Below are positions 16,660 through 26,606 of a stretch of DNA of 64,000 nt, piece after piece. The notes beneath the pieces are model-generated. The model was given only the letters and a program-made list of their open reading frames with translations, was not told where the DNA came from and searched no databases. Each line of letters starts with the position of its first letter. Position 1 is the first letter of the stretch. The stretch covers positions 55,997 to 119,996 of the forward strand of contig NZ_JALQCW010000090.1 of the NCBI RefSeq assembly GCF_023241715.1, read 5' to 3'. This DNA is from Pseudomonas morbosilactucae. Its GTDB lineage: Bacteria > Pseudomonadota > Gammaproteobacteria > Pseudomonadales > Pseudomonadaceae. A program made the position numbers and the translations under genes.

Positions 16660-17949
16660 ATGAGTGAGATCTTCGAGCGCAATGCCCTGGTGCTGCAGGC
16701 GCGATGGCCGGTATTGCTCGACCGGGTGCAGGCCGAGGACAGCGAGGTGTTGCAGGCCGAACTGATGGAGGGCATAGGTTCGACCCTGAGCATTGCCGGC
16801 ATTCAGCTCAGCAGTCGCCATGACCGTCTGCGGGAGTCGCATTTACAGGCCGATAGCCTGCCCGACAGCGCGCAACTGCATCTCTACGGCACCGGGCTCG
16901 GAGACCTGGTCAGGGTGCTGTTGGAGCGCCCGGGGCTGAAGCACCTCTGGGTGCATATTCTCAATGGCGCGGTGTTCAAGCTGGTGCTGCAGTTGCTGGA
17001 GCAGCAGGATTGGCTGCAGGACCCACGTGTAGAGCTGTGTTACGCCGGCGACTTGCCGGAGATCCAGCTTCCGTTCTTTGCGCTGCCGGCCGAACTGGTG
17101 CTGGCGGATGACTTCAATGCCAAGATCCGCGATCGCTTGGTGAGCGAGACTCACCTGGGGTTCAACAATCGGCAGTTTTCTGCCGATCATCCGGAGATTG
17201 CCCAGCGCCTGGCGGCCAGCCTAGAGTGGGTGCAGCGCGATCGGGATGTTGCCGAGCTGTTTGATAGTCAGCCTGGGCGCGAAGTTTTCGTCATCGCCAC
17301 GGGCCCCAGCCTGGAGCACCACTTCCAGCGTCTTCGCGACATTCGCCAGCAGGCCCCGCGCCCGCTGCTGATCTGCGTGGATACGGCGTATCAGCCATTG
17401 TTGGCCCAGGGCATCAAGCCTGATCTGGTGGTGACCGTCGATCGCTTGATCAACCTGCGCCATCTGCCGCCCGATGACTCGGCGGACGTCGGCCTGGTGT
17501 ACATGCCTCTGGCCAACCCCTTGGTGTTGCAGGGCTGGCAGGGGGCGCGTTACGTCGGTTATTCGGCCAGCCCGGTGTATCAGGCGCTGCGCCAGCAGGT
17601 GCCTCGGGCGCAGTTGCATACCGGGGGCAGTGTGATTCACCCGGCGGTGGACCTGGCGGTGCGCCTGGGTGCGCGTCGGGTGACACTGTTCGGTGCTGAC
17701 TTTGCCTTCCCCATGAACAAAACCCACGCGGGCTGGAAGGATGGCCACCTTGGGCCCCAACTGGGCGTCGCCAAGCATTGGTTGCTCGATGGCCATGGGC
17801 AGCGGGTCAGGACCCAGCTCAACTTCCGCAGCTACCTGTGCGAGCTAGAGCGTTTTATTGCCGGGCAGCCCGATGTGGCGTTCTTCAACACCAGTCGAGC
17901 CGGGGCAATGATCGCCGGCACCACCTTCCGTGGGGAGTACATGCCGTGA
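16660..17949 (+). CDS. Motility-associated factor glycosyltransferase (Maf/DUF115 family)
   Basis: Product of 429 aa. The core DUF115 (MAF_flag10) domain shows VFVIATGPSLEHHFQRL, then DLVVTVDR, TGGSVIHPAVDLAVRLGA and LFGADFAFP. Maf proteins transfer nonulosonic acids such as pseudaminic or legionaminic acid from the CMP form to Ser/Thr of flagellin before export. Its place next to pseBCF and directly upstream of fliC fits. The gene starts at ATG 16660 with GAGCGAGGCGGC upstream and ends in a GTGA overlap with the small following gene. Confidence 0.9.
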   Translation: MSEIFERNALVLQARWPVLLDRVQAEDSEVLQAELMEGIGSTLSIAGIQLSSRHDRLRESHLQADSLPDSAQLHLYGTGLGDLVRVLLERPGLKHLWVHILNGAVFKLVLQLLEQQDWLQDPRVELCYAGDLPEIQLPFFALPAELVLADDFNAKIRDRLVSETHLGFNNRQFSADHPEIAQRLAASLEWVQRDRDVAELFDSQPGREVFVIATGPSLEHHFQRLRDIRQQAPRPLLICVDTAYQPLLAQGIKPDLVVTVDRLINLRHLPPDDSADVGLVYMPLANPLVLQGWQGARYVGYSASPVYQALRQQVPRAQLHTGGSVIHPAVDLAVRLGARRVTLFGADFAFPMNKTHAGWKDGHLGPQLGVAKHWLLDGHGQRVRTQLNFRSYLCELERFIAGQPDVAFFNTSRAGAMIAGTTFRGEYMP

Positions 17950-18212
17950 ATGAGGTCGAGTCGTTGTCCGTTGGCCTGCAGCAGGGGGCCGGCTTGTTTC
18001 GCCTGGGGCGGGATGTCGAAGCGTCGTTATTGATGGTTGAACTCTGTGCGCGGGTGCAGGCGTTGCTCGAGGAGCGGGTGGAGCTCGAACCAGAATGGGC
18101 CCATTGGTTGACCCAGATGCTGGGGCGCCAGGAGGCGCAAGACTGGCTGGGCGTGGCGGATTACATGGAATACGAGTTGGTGCAATGGTTGCAGGCAGCG
18201 TTCGCGGCCTGA
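17946..18212 (+). CDS. Small unknown protein between maf and fliC
   Basis: An 88-aa acidic, mostly helical protein that I cannot assign to a family. It has no signal peptide, membrane segment or cysteine pair; it is rich in Glu, Leu, Ala and Gln, with WAHWL, DWLGVADYMEYELVQWL and similar Trp-containing amphipathic stretches. The GTG start overlaps the maf stop (GTGA), so it is co-translated with the flagellin glycosyltransferase. Possible roles are a Maf or flagellin partner protein; nothing in the sequence decides this. Confidence 0.75.
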   Translation: MNEVESLSVGLQQGAGLFRLGRDVEASLLMVELCARVQALLEERVELEPEWAHWLTQMLGRQEAQDWLGVADYMEYELVQWLQAAFAA

Positions 18213-18345
18213 TCGTTTGGGTGTCGATACCGGGATCGGTCTTTATCCCGGTGTTTTTCTGGCGTCATTTTCTTGGGTGTCTCGTGCCTAAGCCCTTGTT
18301 TTACGGGGGGTGGCAGTGTGATGGCAATTTTTTTTAAAAAAGCCC

Positions 18346-18372
18346 TCAAGCAACTTGCATTGCCGACGATAA
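18346..18372 (+). promoter_or_regulatory. FliA (sigma28) promoter of fliC
   Basis: TCAAGCAA, 11 bases, then GACGATAA, which differs in one base from the -10 consensus GCCGATAA. The TCAAG form of the -35 is common in Pseudomonas FliA promoters. It lies about 80 bases upstream of the fliC start. Confidence 0.7.
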
Positions 18373-18452
18373 CTATTACGAAGGTTCTCTAGGCCATACC
18401 CGGCGGTTGCCAGGGCCGGAAGCCGCAGTACCCAACCAACGAGGAATTCGTC

Positions 18453-19304
18453 ATGGCTTTAACAGTAAACACTAACGTCACATCGTTGAACGTTCAGAAA
18501 AACCTGAACAAGGCTTCCGATGCTCTGTCGACTTCGATGACTCGCCTGTCTTCCGGCCTGAAAATCAACAGCGCTAAAGACGACGCCGCCGGCCTGCAAA
18601 TCGCTACCCGTATGACTTCGCAGATCCGCGGTCAGACTATGGCGATCAAAAACGCCAACGACGGTATCTCCATCGCCCAGACCGCTGAAGGCGCGATGCA
18701 AGAATCCACCAACATTCTGCAGCGTATGCGTGAACTGGCTGTTCAAGCGCGAAACGACTCCAACGGTACTGATGACCGTGTCGCTCTGAACAAAGAATTC
18801 GCGACCATGTCGGACGAGCTGACTCGTATCGCAGCGTCGACCAACCTGAACGGCAAAAACCTGATCGACGGTTCCGCTGGCACCATGACCTTCCAGGTCG
18901 GTTCCAACACTGGCGCAACCAACCAGATCACCATCACCCTGGACAGCGGCTTCGACGCCACCACCCTGGGTGTTGACTCGGCTACCATTTCCATCACCGG
19001 TAACGACAGCACCACTGCAGAGGCCAGCACCAGCACTGCTCTGGTTGCAATCGACGCGGCTCTGAAAACCATCAACACCAGCCGTGCCGACCTCGGTGCT
19101 GCACAGAACCGTCTGACCAGCACCATCTCCAACCTGCAGAACATCAACGAAAACGCCAGTGCTGCACTGGGTCGTGTACAAGATACCGACTTCGCTGCTG
19201 AAACTGCACAGCTGACCAAGCAACAAACTCTGCAACAAGCTTCCACCGCAGTTCTGGCCCAGGCCAACCAACTGCCATCCGCTGTACTGAAGCTGCTTCA
19301 GTAA
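18453..19304 (+). CDS. fliC: Flagellin
   Basis: Product of 283 aa, a short flagellin. The conserved N-terminal D0/D1 segment (MALTVNTNVTSLNVQKNLNK, LSSGLKINSAKDDAAGLQIA) and the C-terminal segment (ENASAALGRVQDTDFAAETA, ending SAVLKLLQ) are complete. The central variable region, about residues 150-205, is small and rich in Thr, Ser, Ala and Asp, offering O-glycosylation sites. GAGGA lies 7 bases before the ATG. A FliA promoter lies upstream and a hairpin with a T-tract follows. The adjacent maf gene and glycan genes suggest the filament is glycosylated. Confidence 0.97.
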   Translation: MALTVNTNVTSLNVQKNLNKASDALSTSMTRLSSGLKINSAKDDAAGLQIATRMTSQIRGQTMAIKNANDGISIAQTAEGAMQESTNILQRMRELAVQARNDSNGTDDRVALNKEFATMSDELTRIAASTNLNGKNLIDGSAGTMTFQVGSNTGATNQITITLDSGFDATTLGVDSATISITGNDSTTAEASTSTALVAIDAALKTINTSRADLGAAQNRLTSTISNLQNINENASAALGRVQDTDFAAETAQLTKQQTLQQASTAVLAQANQLPSAVLKLLQ

Positions 19305-19321
19305 TAGCTGGCTAAGCTTTG

Positions 19322-19358
19322 GCGGGTGAGTGCGCTGGTCGTGCTCTCCCGCTTTTTT
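19322..19358 (+). terminator. Terminator or attenuator between fliC and flaG
   Basis: GCGGGTGAG (19322-19330) pairs with CTCTCCCGC (19344-19352) with one T-T mismatch, followed by six Ts. Partial readthrough would explain lower flaG expression relative to fliC; no separate flaG promoter was seen. Confidence 0.75.
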
Positions 19359-19377
19359 ACTTTTAGAGGTGATGGAC

Positions 19378-19746
19378 ATGGATATGAGCGTGAAGCTGAA
19401 CTTGTCTTATCCGACGGCGCATGCTGCAGCCCCGGTTGCTGAAAAGCCGCTGGAGAAGCCTCAGGTCGTTGTGGCGGAGTTGTCGGCTACCAGTGACGAG
19501 AGTAAAAAAGACCCTCAAAGCGAGCAGGACCAACTGAAGATGGCTGTTCAGGAAATTGAAAAGTTCGTGCAGTCGGTCAAGCGTAACCTGGAGTTCTCGA
19601 TCGATGAGCCTTCCGGAAAAGTGGTGGTCAAAGTGATTGCCAGTGATTCGGGTGAGGTGGTTCGGCAGATCCCCAATGAAGAAGTCCTGCGTTTGGCCAA
19701 CAGTTTGAATGATGCGAGCAGCCTGTTGTTCAGTGCTAAAGTCTGA
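19378..19746 (+). CDS. flaG: Flagellar protein FlaG
   Basis: Product of about 122 aa. The N-terminal half is low-complexity (Ala, Pro, Glu, Lys), and the C-terminal half is the FlaG domain: VQSVKRNLEFSIDEPSGKVV and SGEVVRQIPNEEVLRLAN. FlaG influences filament length and is usually encoded between fliC and fliD, as here. Three ATG codons lie close together (19372, 19378, 19384). 19378 has the best spacing from AGAGG at 19365. Confidence 0.9.
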   Translation: MDMSVKLNLSYPTAHAAAPVAEKPLEKPQVVVAELSATSDESKKDPQSEQDQLKMAVQEIEKFVQSVKRNLEFSIDEPSGKVVVKVIASDSGEVVRQIPNEEVLRLANSLNDASSLLFSAKV

Positions 19747-19750
19747 CGGC

Positions 19751-19766
19751 TGGCACGAATATTGTT
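19751..19766 (+). promoter_or_regulatory. Sigma54-like promoter upstream of fliD
   Basis: TGGCACGAATATTGTT has the canonical -24 GG (19752-19753), and ten bases later a GT instead of the canonical GC at -12. FliD of P. aeruginosa is reported to depend on RpoN and FleQ, which fits, but the -12 deviation lowers confidence. Confidence 0.45.
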
Positions 19767-19830
19767 GTTAAGTTCTTTTGAGCCTTGTAGCGGTCAAAAA
19801 GACCGGCGGCACACGAAAAGGGAGATCAAC

Positions 19831-21261
19831 ATGGCAAGTCCAATTGTACCGAGTACTGGTCTGGGCTCCGGCCTGAACATCAGTGGCATCGTCGAAGCCC
19901 TGGTGAATGCTGACAAGGCTGCCAAGCAGGGTCAGATTACGCGCGCGACCGCGACCAATACTGCGAGCATTTCGGGTATTGCCAAGCTGCAGTCGTTGCT
20001 AGCGACTTTCCAAACCACCATCAAGACACTCGGCAGCACCACTACGCCGCAGTTCAATGGTTTTGCCGCCACAACCACCAATGACAAAGCAGTTACAGGC
20101 ACTGCCACCAATACGGCAGTGGCGGGTACTTACGTAGTCAAGGTGGATAACCTGGCGACCTCCTCGAAAGTAGCCAGTGCTGCCTTCGCCGGCGGTACGA
20201 CCAGTGCTATTCCGACTGGTGACCTGAAAATCAGTCAAAATGGCACTGATTACAATCTTTCAGTTAAAAGCGGCGCCACCCTGCAATCGGTGCGCGACTC
20301 GATCAACAATGATTCTGCGCTGAAGAATGCTGGTATCAGCGCCAACATCGTCACCGACTCCTTTGGCTCGCGTTTGGTGCTGGGATCCACTACCACCGGT
20401 GCGGGTTCAGATATCTCCGTTAGCGGCATCGCCGGGCTGGAAATCGACGGTACTGCCTTGATGGGCGCTACTCCAACCGCTACCTCCTCCGGTGCAATCG
20501 GTAAGGTGGCGGAGGATGCCAAGTATTCGGTTGACGGACTGACGCTGACCAGCAGTAAGAACACCATTGATAAGGCGATTTCGGGCCTGACCCTGAATCT
20601 GGTGGCTGCCGACCCAGCGGCCTCCACCACCATTACCGTGGCGGCTAACACCGACGGTTTGAAAGCCTCGATCCAGAAGTTCGTCGATGCCTATAACGCG
20701 GTGGCTAACGGCATTACGGCTCTGACCAAAGCCACTGTGAACGACGATGGCACCACCACGTCAGCGGCCATGACGGGCGATGCGTTGCCGCGGTCGATCC
20801 TGGCGGAAATTCGCAAGCCGTTGTCCGAGGTTGGTGCGGGTACAAATCTGACGGTACTGGCTCAGTTGGGGATTACCACCAACCAGAAGACCGGTGCTCT
20901 GGATTTCGATACCACCAAGTACGCCACGGCGATGAACGACAAGAAACTCGGCAGTGAAGTCCAGGAGATGTTTACCGGCGACAACGGTCTGCTGGCGCGG
21001 ATGGACAGCGCCACCAAGCAATTCACTCAGGGCGCTACCCCTACGCAAGAGAGTATCCTGACAGCGCGCTCCAAGGCCTTGTCGGTGACCAAGAACCGCC
21101 TGACCGCTGATCAGGAGGCGCTGGACCGCCGTATTGAAACCCTGACATCTGTGTTGACCAAAAAGTACGCTGCGATGGATACATTGGTCGGGCAGCTTAA
21201 AGCCACTGCCAGCAACATTACGTCGATGTTTGAGGCGTTGACCGCGCAGCAAAAAGGCTAA
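19831..21261 (+). CDS. fliD: Flagellar filament capping protein
   Basis: Product of 476 aa. FliD forms the cap at the filament tip that guides flagellin folding. The N-terminal FliD_N signature GLGSGLNISGIVEALVNADK is clear, with the C-terminal FliD_C domain from about residue 225 (KYSVDGLTLTSSKNTIDKAI) and a helical end. The middle is Thr/Ala/Ser-rich. ATG 19831 follows AAAAGGGAGATCAAC. A strong terminator lies just after the stop, so fliS and fliT need their own promoter. Confidence 0.96.
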   Translation: MASPIVPSTGLGSGLNISGIVEALVNADKAAKQGQITRATATNTASISGIAKLQSLLATFQTTIKTLGSTTTPQFNGFAATTTNDKAVTGTATNTAVAGTYVVKVDNLATSSKVASAAFAGGTTSAIPTGDLKISQNGTDYNLSVKSGATLQSVRDSINNDSALKNAGISANIVTDSFGSRLVLGSTTTGAGSDISVSGIAGLEIDGTALMGATPTATSSGAIGKVAEDAKYSVDGLTLTSSKNTIDKAISGLTLNLVAADPAASTTITVAANTDGLKASIQKFVDAYNAVANGITALTKATVNDDGTTTSAAMTGDALPRSILAEIRKPLSEVGAGTNLTVLAQLGITTNQKTGALDFDTTKYATAMNDKKLGSEVQEMFTGDNGLLARMDSATKQFTQGATPTQESILTARSKALSVTKNRLTADQEALDRRIETLTSVLTKKYAAMDTLVGQLKATASNITSMFEALTAQQKG

Positions 21262-21276
21262 TATTCAGCCTGCGCC

Positions 21277-21315
21277 AAAAGCCCGGCAACGCTATTCCAG
21301 CGTTCCGGGCTTTTT
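21277..21315 (+). terminator. Rho-independent terminator after fliD
   Basis: AAAAGCCCGG-C-AACGCT (21277-21293) pairs with AGCGTT-CCGGGCTTTT (21299-21314); the loop is ATTCC and there is one bulged C. A run of T ends the structure. This is one of the strongest terminators in the window. Confidence 0.9.
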
Positions 21316-21325
21316 GCTTTTGATC

Positions 21326-21352
21326 TAAAGTTTTTTGACGCGGTGTCGATAC
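21326..21352 (+). promoter_or_regulatory. FliA (sigma28) promoter of fliST
   Basis: TAAAGTTT is a perfect match to the sigma28 -35, followed by 11 bases and GTCGATAC (6 of 8 to GCCGATAA). A sigma70-like TTGACG at 21335 with TATACG at 21359 overlaps it at 18-base spacing, so dual use is possible. Confidence 0.75.
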
Positions 21353-21391
21353 ACTGCTTATACGAACCCTTGAGTTTTGATGAGGTACAAC

Positions 21392-21787
21392 ATGAATCCG
21401 ATGCTAGCCCTTCGGCAGTACCAGAAAATTGGTGCCCAGGCGCAAACTTCCGTCGCCAGCCCACATCGCCTGGTGCAGATGTTGATGGAAGGTGGCCTGG
21501 ATCGTATCGCTCAGGCCAAGGGCGCGATCGAGCGCAAAGATGTCGCCAACAAAGGCGTATTTATCAGCAAGGCCATCGGCATCATTGGTGGCTTGCGTGA
21601 AGGTCTGGATCTGGAAAACTCGCTGGATAGCCTGGGGGATCTGGACAGCCTCTACACCTACATGATGAAGCGTCTGGCTGAGGCCAACATCAAGACCGAC
21701 ACAAAGATTCTTGATGAGGTCGCCGATCTGCTCCGCACGGTGAAAGATGGCTGGGATGCCATCGCCGAGCCGGGCTCGCAGTTTTAA
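21392..21787 (+). CDS. fliS: Flagellar export chaperone FliS
   Basis: Product of 131 aa. FliS binds the C-terminus of flagellin and prevents polymerisation in the cytoplasm. Family features: ALRQYQKIGAQAQTSVASPH with the conserved Tyr, LVQMLMEGGLDRIAQAKGA and YTYMMKRLAEAN. The start ATG 21392 has GAGGT upstream; an in-frame upstream ATG pair at 21377 lacks a good site. It is followed by fliT after 10 bases. Confidence 0.95.
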   Translation: MNPMLALRQYQKIGAQAQTSVASPHRLVQMLMEGGLDRIAQAKGAIERKDVANKGVFISKAIGIIGGLREGLDLENSLDSLGDLDSLYTYMMKRLAEANIKTDTKILDEVADLLRTVKDGWDAIAEPGSQF

Positions 21788-21797
21788 GGAGGTTGCC

Positions 21798-22094
21798 ATG
21801 AGTGCTGTCCTGCAGCGTATCGAACAAACCCGTGAAGCCTTGGTAGGTGCCTTGGCGGAGCGTAACTGGGAAGCCATCGGTGAATTAGACCTGGCCTGCC
21901 GTTCGTGCATGGAGGACGTGCTCAGCGAGGCTCAGGTCGATGAGACCGCCTTGCGCGAGAATCTTGAGGAGTTGTTGGGGGTATACCGGCAATTGCTCGA
22001 GGTGGCGACAGGGGAGCGCCAGGCAATAGTCGACGAGATGCAACAGATCCACCAAGCGCAAAATGCGGCAAAGGTTTACCATCTATTCGGTTAA
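21798..22094 (+). CDS. fliT: Flagellar protein FliT family, probable export chaperone
   Basis: Product of 98 aa, all-helical (Glu-, Ala-, Leu- and Gln-rich), without a membrane segment. Length and position directly after fliS fit FliT, the FliD chaperone; sequence similarity in this family is low, so the call leans on context. A perfect AAGGAGG lies just upstream of ATG 21798. The first half, EQTREALVGALAERNWEAIG, resembles other pseudomonad FliT proteins. Confidence 0.8.
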   Translation: MSAVLQRIEQTREALVGALAERNWEAIGELDLACRSCMEDVLSEAQVDETALRENLEELLGVYRQLLEVATGERQAIVDEMQQIHQAQNAAKVYHLFG

Positions 22095-22129
22095 TGTTGA
22101 GTTAATCCGACCTCGGCGCGCCATAAATT

Positions 22130-22158
22130 TGACTGTGCACGCTTTTTTGACTTAACTA
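22130..22158 (+). promoter_or_regulatory. Sigma70-type promoter of fleQ
   Basis: TTGACT (22130-22135), 17 bases, TTAACT (22153-22158), about 100 bases before the fleQ start. fleQ heads the flagellar cascade and in P. aeruginosa is transcribed with sigma70, which fits. No clear Vfr/CRP site was seen. Confidence 0.55.
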
Positions 22159-22265
22159 GTGGCTGTTTTCAGATTTCAGGCGTCTACAAGGCAGAAGTGT
22201 CTAAAAGCGCGTCTAGCTTGCCCCTAAATCCAGGGCATTGAGTTGACTAGGGAAGTTGCTATTGC

Positions 22266-23741
<1,476 letters not shown>

Positions 23742-23748
23742 CGCCTGT

Positions 23749-23782
23749 TTTTCAAGCCATTGAAAAGCGGTCTGTTTTTTTT
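23749..23782 (+). terminator. Terminator after fleQ
   Basis: TTTTCAA (23749-23755) pairs with TTGAAAA (23760-23766), loop GCCA, followed by GCGGTCTG and eight Ts. The T-run touches the fleS sigma54 element, so the two signals are back to back. Confidence 0.6.
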
Positions 23783-23799
23783 AGGCACGGGTATTGCTA
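23783..23799 (+). promoter_or_regulatory. Sigma54 promoter of fleSR
   Basis: AGGCACGGGTATTGCTA: -24 GG at 23784-23785, -12 GC at 23796-23797, exactly ten bases between. It fits FleQ/RpoN control of fleSR. Confidence 0.85.
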
Positions 23800-23851
23800 A
23801 GTCTCTTGCAACGTTCCGTTTAACTGACGGTCAGCCACGCGAGAGAGCACG

Positions 23852-25063
23852 ATGCCCCAAGCCGCCCAGATGTCTCCTGTCCCTGATGCCCAGGGTCAAT
23901 CGTCGTCCGTAGAGCAGGCGAGCCGGCAGGGGCTTGAGCAGGCTTTTGCCTTGTTCAATCAGATGTCGAGCCAACTTACTGACTCCTACAGCATGCTTGA
24001 GGCGCGGGTGACCGAGCTCAAGGGCGAACTGGCCGTCGTCAGCGCCCAGCGTATGCAGGAATTGGCGGAAAAAGAGCGTCTGGCCAATCGTCTGCAAAAT
24101 CTCCTCGACCTGTTGCCGGGTGGCGTGATCGTCATCGATGGCCAGGGCATTGTCCGTGAAGCCAACCCCGCTGCCTGCGAACTGCTGGGCCTGCCCCTTG
24201 AGGGGGAGTTGTGGCGGCATATCATCGCCCGCAGCTTTGCGCCGCGAGAGGACGATGGGCACGAAATTTCCCTCAAGGACGGTCGGCGTCTGTCCATTGC
24301 CACCCGCTCACTGGATGCCGAGCCCGGGCAGTTGGTGCTGCTGAATGACCTGACAGAAACCCGACATCTGCAAGATCAACTGGCGCGTCATGAGCGCTTG
24401 TCCTCTCTGGGGCGCATGGTCGCCTCCCTGGCTCACCAGATCCGCACGCCGCTGTCCGCCGCCTTGCTCTATGCCAGCCACTTGACCGAGCAAGAGTTGC
24501 CGGTCGCCACCCAGCAGCGTTTCGCCGGGCGCTTGAAGGAGCGTTTGCACGAGTTGGAGCACCAGGTGCGCGACATGCTGGTGTTCGCCCGCGGCGAGTT
24601 GCCGTTGACCGATCGGGTCAGTCCGGGTGCCTTGATGCAGTCGCTGCAGGCGGCGGCCCTGACCCAGGTCCAGGACGTGTCGATTCGCTGGCAGTGCGAC
24701 AGCCATATCGGCGAGTTGCTGTGCAATCGCGACACCCTGGTCGGGGCATTGCTCAATTTGCTGGAAAACGCCATTCAAGCCAGCGCCGGACAGGCGCGCC
24801 TGAAGGTGCATCTGTATAGCCGCGATAACCAGTTGCGCCTGTGCGTCAGTGACAGCGGCAGCGGTATCGATGCTGCCGTACTGGCTCGTCTGGGCGAGCC
24901 GTTCTACACCACTAAGGTCAACGGCACCGGGCTGGGCCTGACCGTGGTCAAGGCTGTGGCGCGTGCTCACCAGGGTGAGTTGTCCCTGCGTTCTCGCCCG
25001 GGGCGCGGCACCTGTGCGCTGGTCACGTTGCCGCTGTTCTGCGGCGCCCATGGAGGGGAATGA
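23852..25063 (+). CDS. fleS: Sensor histidine kinase FleS
   Basis: Product of 403 aa. No transmembrane segments, so it is a cytoplasmic kinase. A coiled-coil-like segment (30-85) precedes a PAS domain (about 85-175, LLDLLPGGVIVIDGQGIV). The HisKA box is MVASLAHQIRTPLSAALL, with His195 as phosphorylation site. The ATPase has N box LLNLLENAIQAS, G1 VSDSGSGID and G2 GTGLGLTVV. FleS phosphorylates FleR to drive hook and basal-body genes. ATGA overlap with fleR; sigma54 promoter upstream. Confidence 0.96.
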   Translation: MPQAAQMSPVPDAQGQSSSVEQASRQGLEQAFALFNQMSSQLTDSYSMLEARVTELKGELAVVSAQRMQELAEKERLANRLQNLLDLLPGGVIVIDGQGIVREANPAACELLGLPLEGELWRHIIARSFAPREDDGHEISLKDGRRLSIATRSLDAEPGQLVLLNDLTETRHLQDQLARHERLSSLGRMVASLAHQIRTPLSAALLYASHLTEQELPVATQQRFAGRLKERLHELEHQVRDMLVFARGELPLTDRVSPGALMQSLQAAALTQVQDVSIRWQCDSHIGELLCNRDTLVGALLNLLENAIQASAGQARLKVHLYSRDNQLRLCVSDSGSGIDAAVLARLGEPFYTTKVNGTGLGLTVVKAVARAHQGELSLRSRPGRGTCALVTLPLFCGAHGGE

Positions 25064-26478
25064 AGAACATGGCAATCAAGGTGTTACTGGTCGAAGACGA
25101 TCGCGCATTGCGCGAGGCCCTGGCGGATACCCTGCTGCTGGCTGGTCACGACTATCGTGCTGTCGGTAGTGCGGAAGAGGCGCTGAGCGCGGTAGCGGAA
25201 GAAGCCTTCAGTCTGGTGGTCAGTGACGTCAATATGCCGGGCATGGACGGTCACCAGTTGCTCGGCTTGCTGCGTAGTCGCCAGCCCCAGTTGCCGGTGC
25301 TGCTGATGACGGCCCATGGTGCCGTCGAGCGAGCGGTGGAGGCTATGCGTCAAGGTGCTGCCGATTATCTGGTCAAGCCCTTCGAGCCTCGGGCCTTGCT
25401 GGATCTGGTGGCGCGCCATGCCCTGGGTACTCTGAGCGGTGCAGAATCCGAGGGGCCGGTGGCCTTCGAGCCGGCCAGTGCGCAGCTGCTGGAATTGGCT
25501 GCTCGGGTGGCGCGCAGTGACTCCACGGTGCTGATTTCCGGTGAGTCCGGGACCGGCAAGGAGGTGCTGGCGCGCTATATCCATCAGCATTCCCATCGTG
25601 CCAATCAACCGTTCATCGCCATCAACTGTGCGGCCATTCCCGACAACATGCTCGAAGCCACTTTGTTCGGTCATGAGAAGGGTTCCTTCACTGGAGCCAT
25701 CGCGGCCCAGGCGGGCAAGTTCGAGCAAGCCGACGGCGGCACCCTGTTGCTGGATGAGATTTCCGAAATGCCCCTGGGCTTGCAGGCCAAGCTGCTGCGC
25801 GTGCTGCAAGAGCGGGAAGTGGAGCGGGTGGGGGCGCGCAAGCCGATCAGTCTGGACATCCGGGTGGTGGCCACCACCAACCGTGATTTGGCCGGTGAAG
25901 TGGCGGCCGGACGTTTCCGTGAAGACCTTTACTACCGTTTGTCGGTGTTTCCCCTGGCCTGGCGCCCGTTGCGCGAGCGCACCGCCGATATCCTGCCGCT
26001 GGCCGAGCGCTTGTTGGCCAAGCACGTCAATAAAATGAAGCACGCGGCGGCTCGGCTCTCCGTCCAGGCTCAGGCTTGCCTGGAGGCTTACCCTTGGCCG
26101 GGTAATGTGCGTGAGTTGGATAACGCCATCCAGCGCGCATTGATCCTGCAGCAGGGCGGCTTGATCCAGCCGGAAGATTTCTGCCTGGCCGGCCCGGTGG
26201 CCTGCGCCCCGCTGCCGGCCCTGGCCGCAGCGCCGTCCAGCCATTTGCGCATCGTACCCAAGGAAGTCGATGCCCTGGCGGCCGAGTCGGCGGGGGCGCT
26301 GGGTGATGATCTGCGTCGCCGCGAGTTCCAGATGATCATCGACACCCTGCGCTCCGAGCGTGGGCGTCGCAAGGAAGCTGCAGAGCGCCTGGGCATCAGC
26401 CCGCGCACCCTACGCTACAAACTGGCGCAGATGCGCGATGCCGGAATGGATGTCGAGGCTTACTTGTTTGCCACCTGA
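25060..26478 (+). CDS. fleR: Sigma54-dependent response regulator FleR
   Basis: Product of 472 aa. The receiver domain (1-125) has Asp56 in SDVNMPGMDG and KPFEP. The AAA+ domain has GESGTGKEV and LLLDEISEMPL; the sigma54 contact loop reads GSFTGA rather than GAFTGA. The Fis-type HTH near the C-terminus is RRKEAAERLGISPRTLRYKL. FleR activates class III flagellar genes. Start at ATG 25060 overlaps the fleS stop; ATG 25069 (MAIKVLLVEDD) is an equally plausible start, since GGAGG is 3 bases from the first and 12 from the second. Confidence 0.96.
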   Translation: MKNMAIKVLLVEDDRALREALADTLLLAGHDYRAVGSAEEALSAVAEEAFSLVVSDVNMPGMDGHQLLGLLRSRQPQLPVLLMTAHGAVERAVEAMRQGAADYLVKPFEPRALLDLVARHALGTLSGAESEGPVAFEPASAQLLELAARVARSDSTVLISGESGTGKEVLARYIHQHSHRANQPFIAINCAAIPDNMLEATLFGHEKGSFTGAIAAQAGKFEQADGGTLLLDEISEMPLGLQAKLLRVLQEREVERVGARKPISLDIRVVATTNRDLAGEVAAGRFREDLYYRLSVFPLAWRPLRERTADILPLAERLLAKHVNKMKHAAARLSVQAQACLEAYPWPGNVRELDNAIQRALILQQGGLIQPEDFCLAGPVACAPLPALAAAPSSHLRIVPKEVDALAAESAGALGDDLRRREFQMIIDTLRSERGRRKEAAERLGISPRTLRYKLAQMRDAGMDVEAYLFAT

Positions 26479-26529
26479 GTGTTGTGGAATCGGCTTCGCG
26501 AAGGGCTTTTGTCGGTGCAGCCATGGAGC

Positions 26530-26546
26530 TGGCACCCTTGTTGCTA
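26530..26546 (+). promoter_or_regulatory. Sigma54 promoter of the fliE operon
   Basis: TGGCACCCTTGTTGCTA matches the consensus TGGCAC-N5-TTGC exactly: GG at 26531-26532, GC at 26543-26544. It lies about 60 bases upstream of fliE. Confidence 0.9.
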
Positions 26547-26606
26547 ACACCTCACTAACCGCTGCGTGAGTGTCAAAAAATTGCGGGTCGTCAGAGAGAG
26601 TAGACC

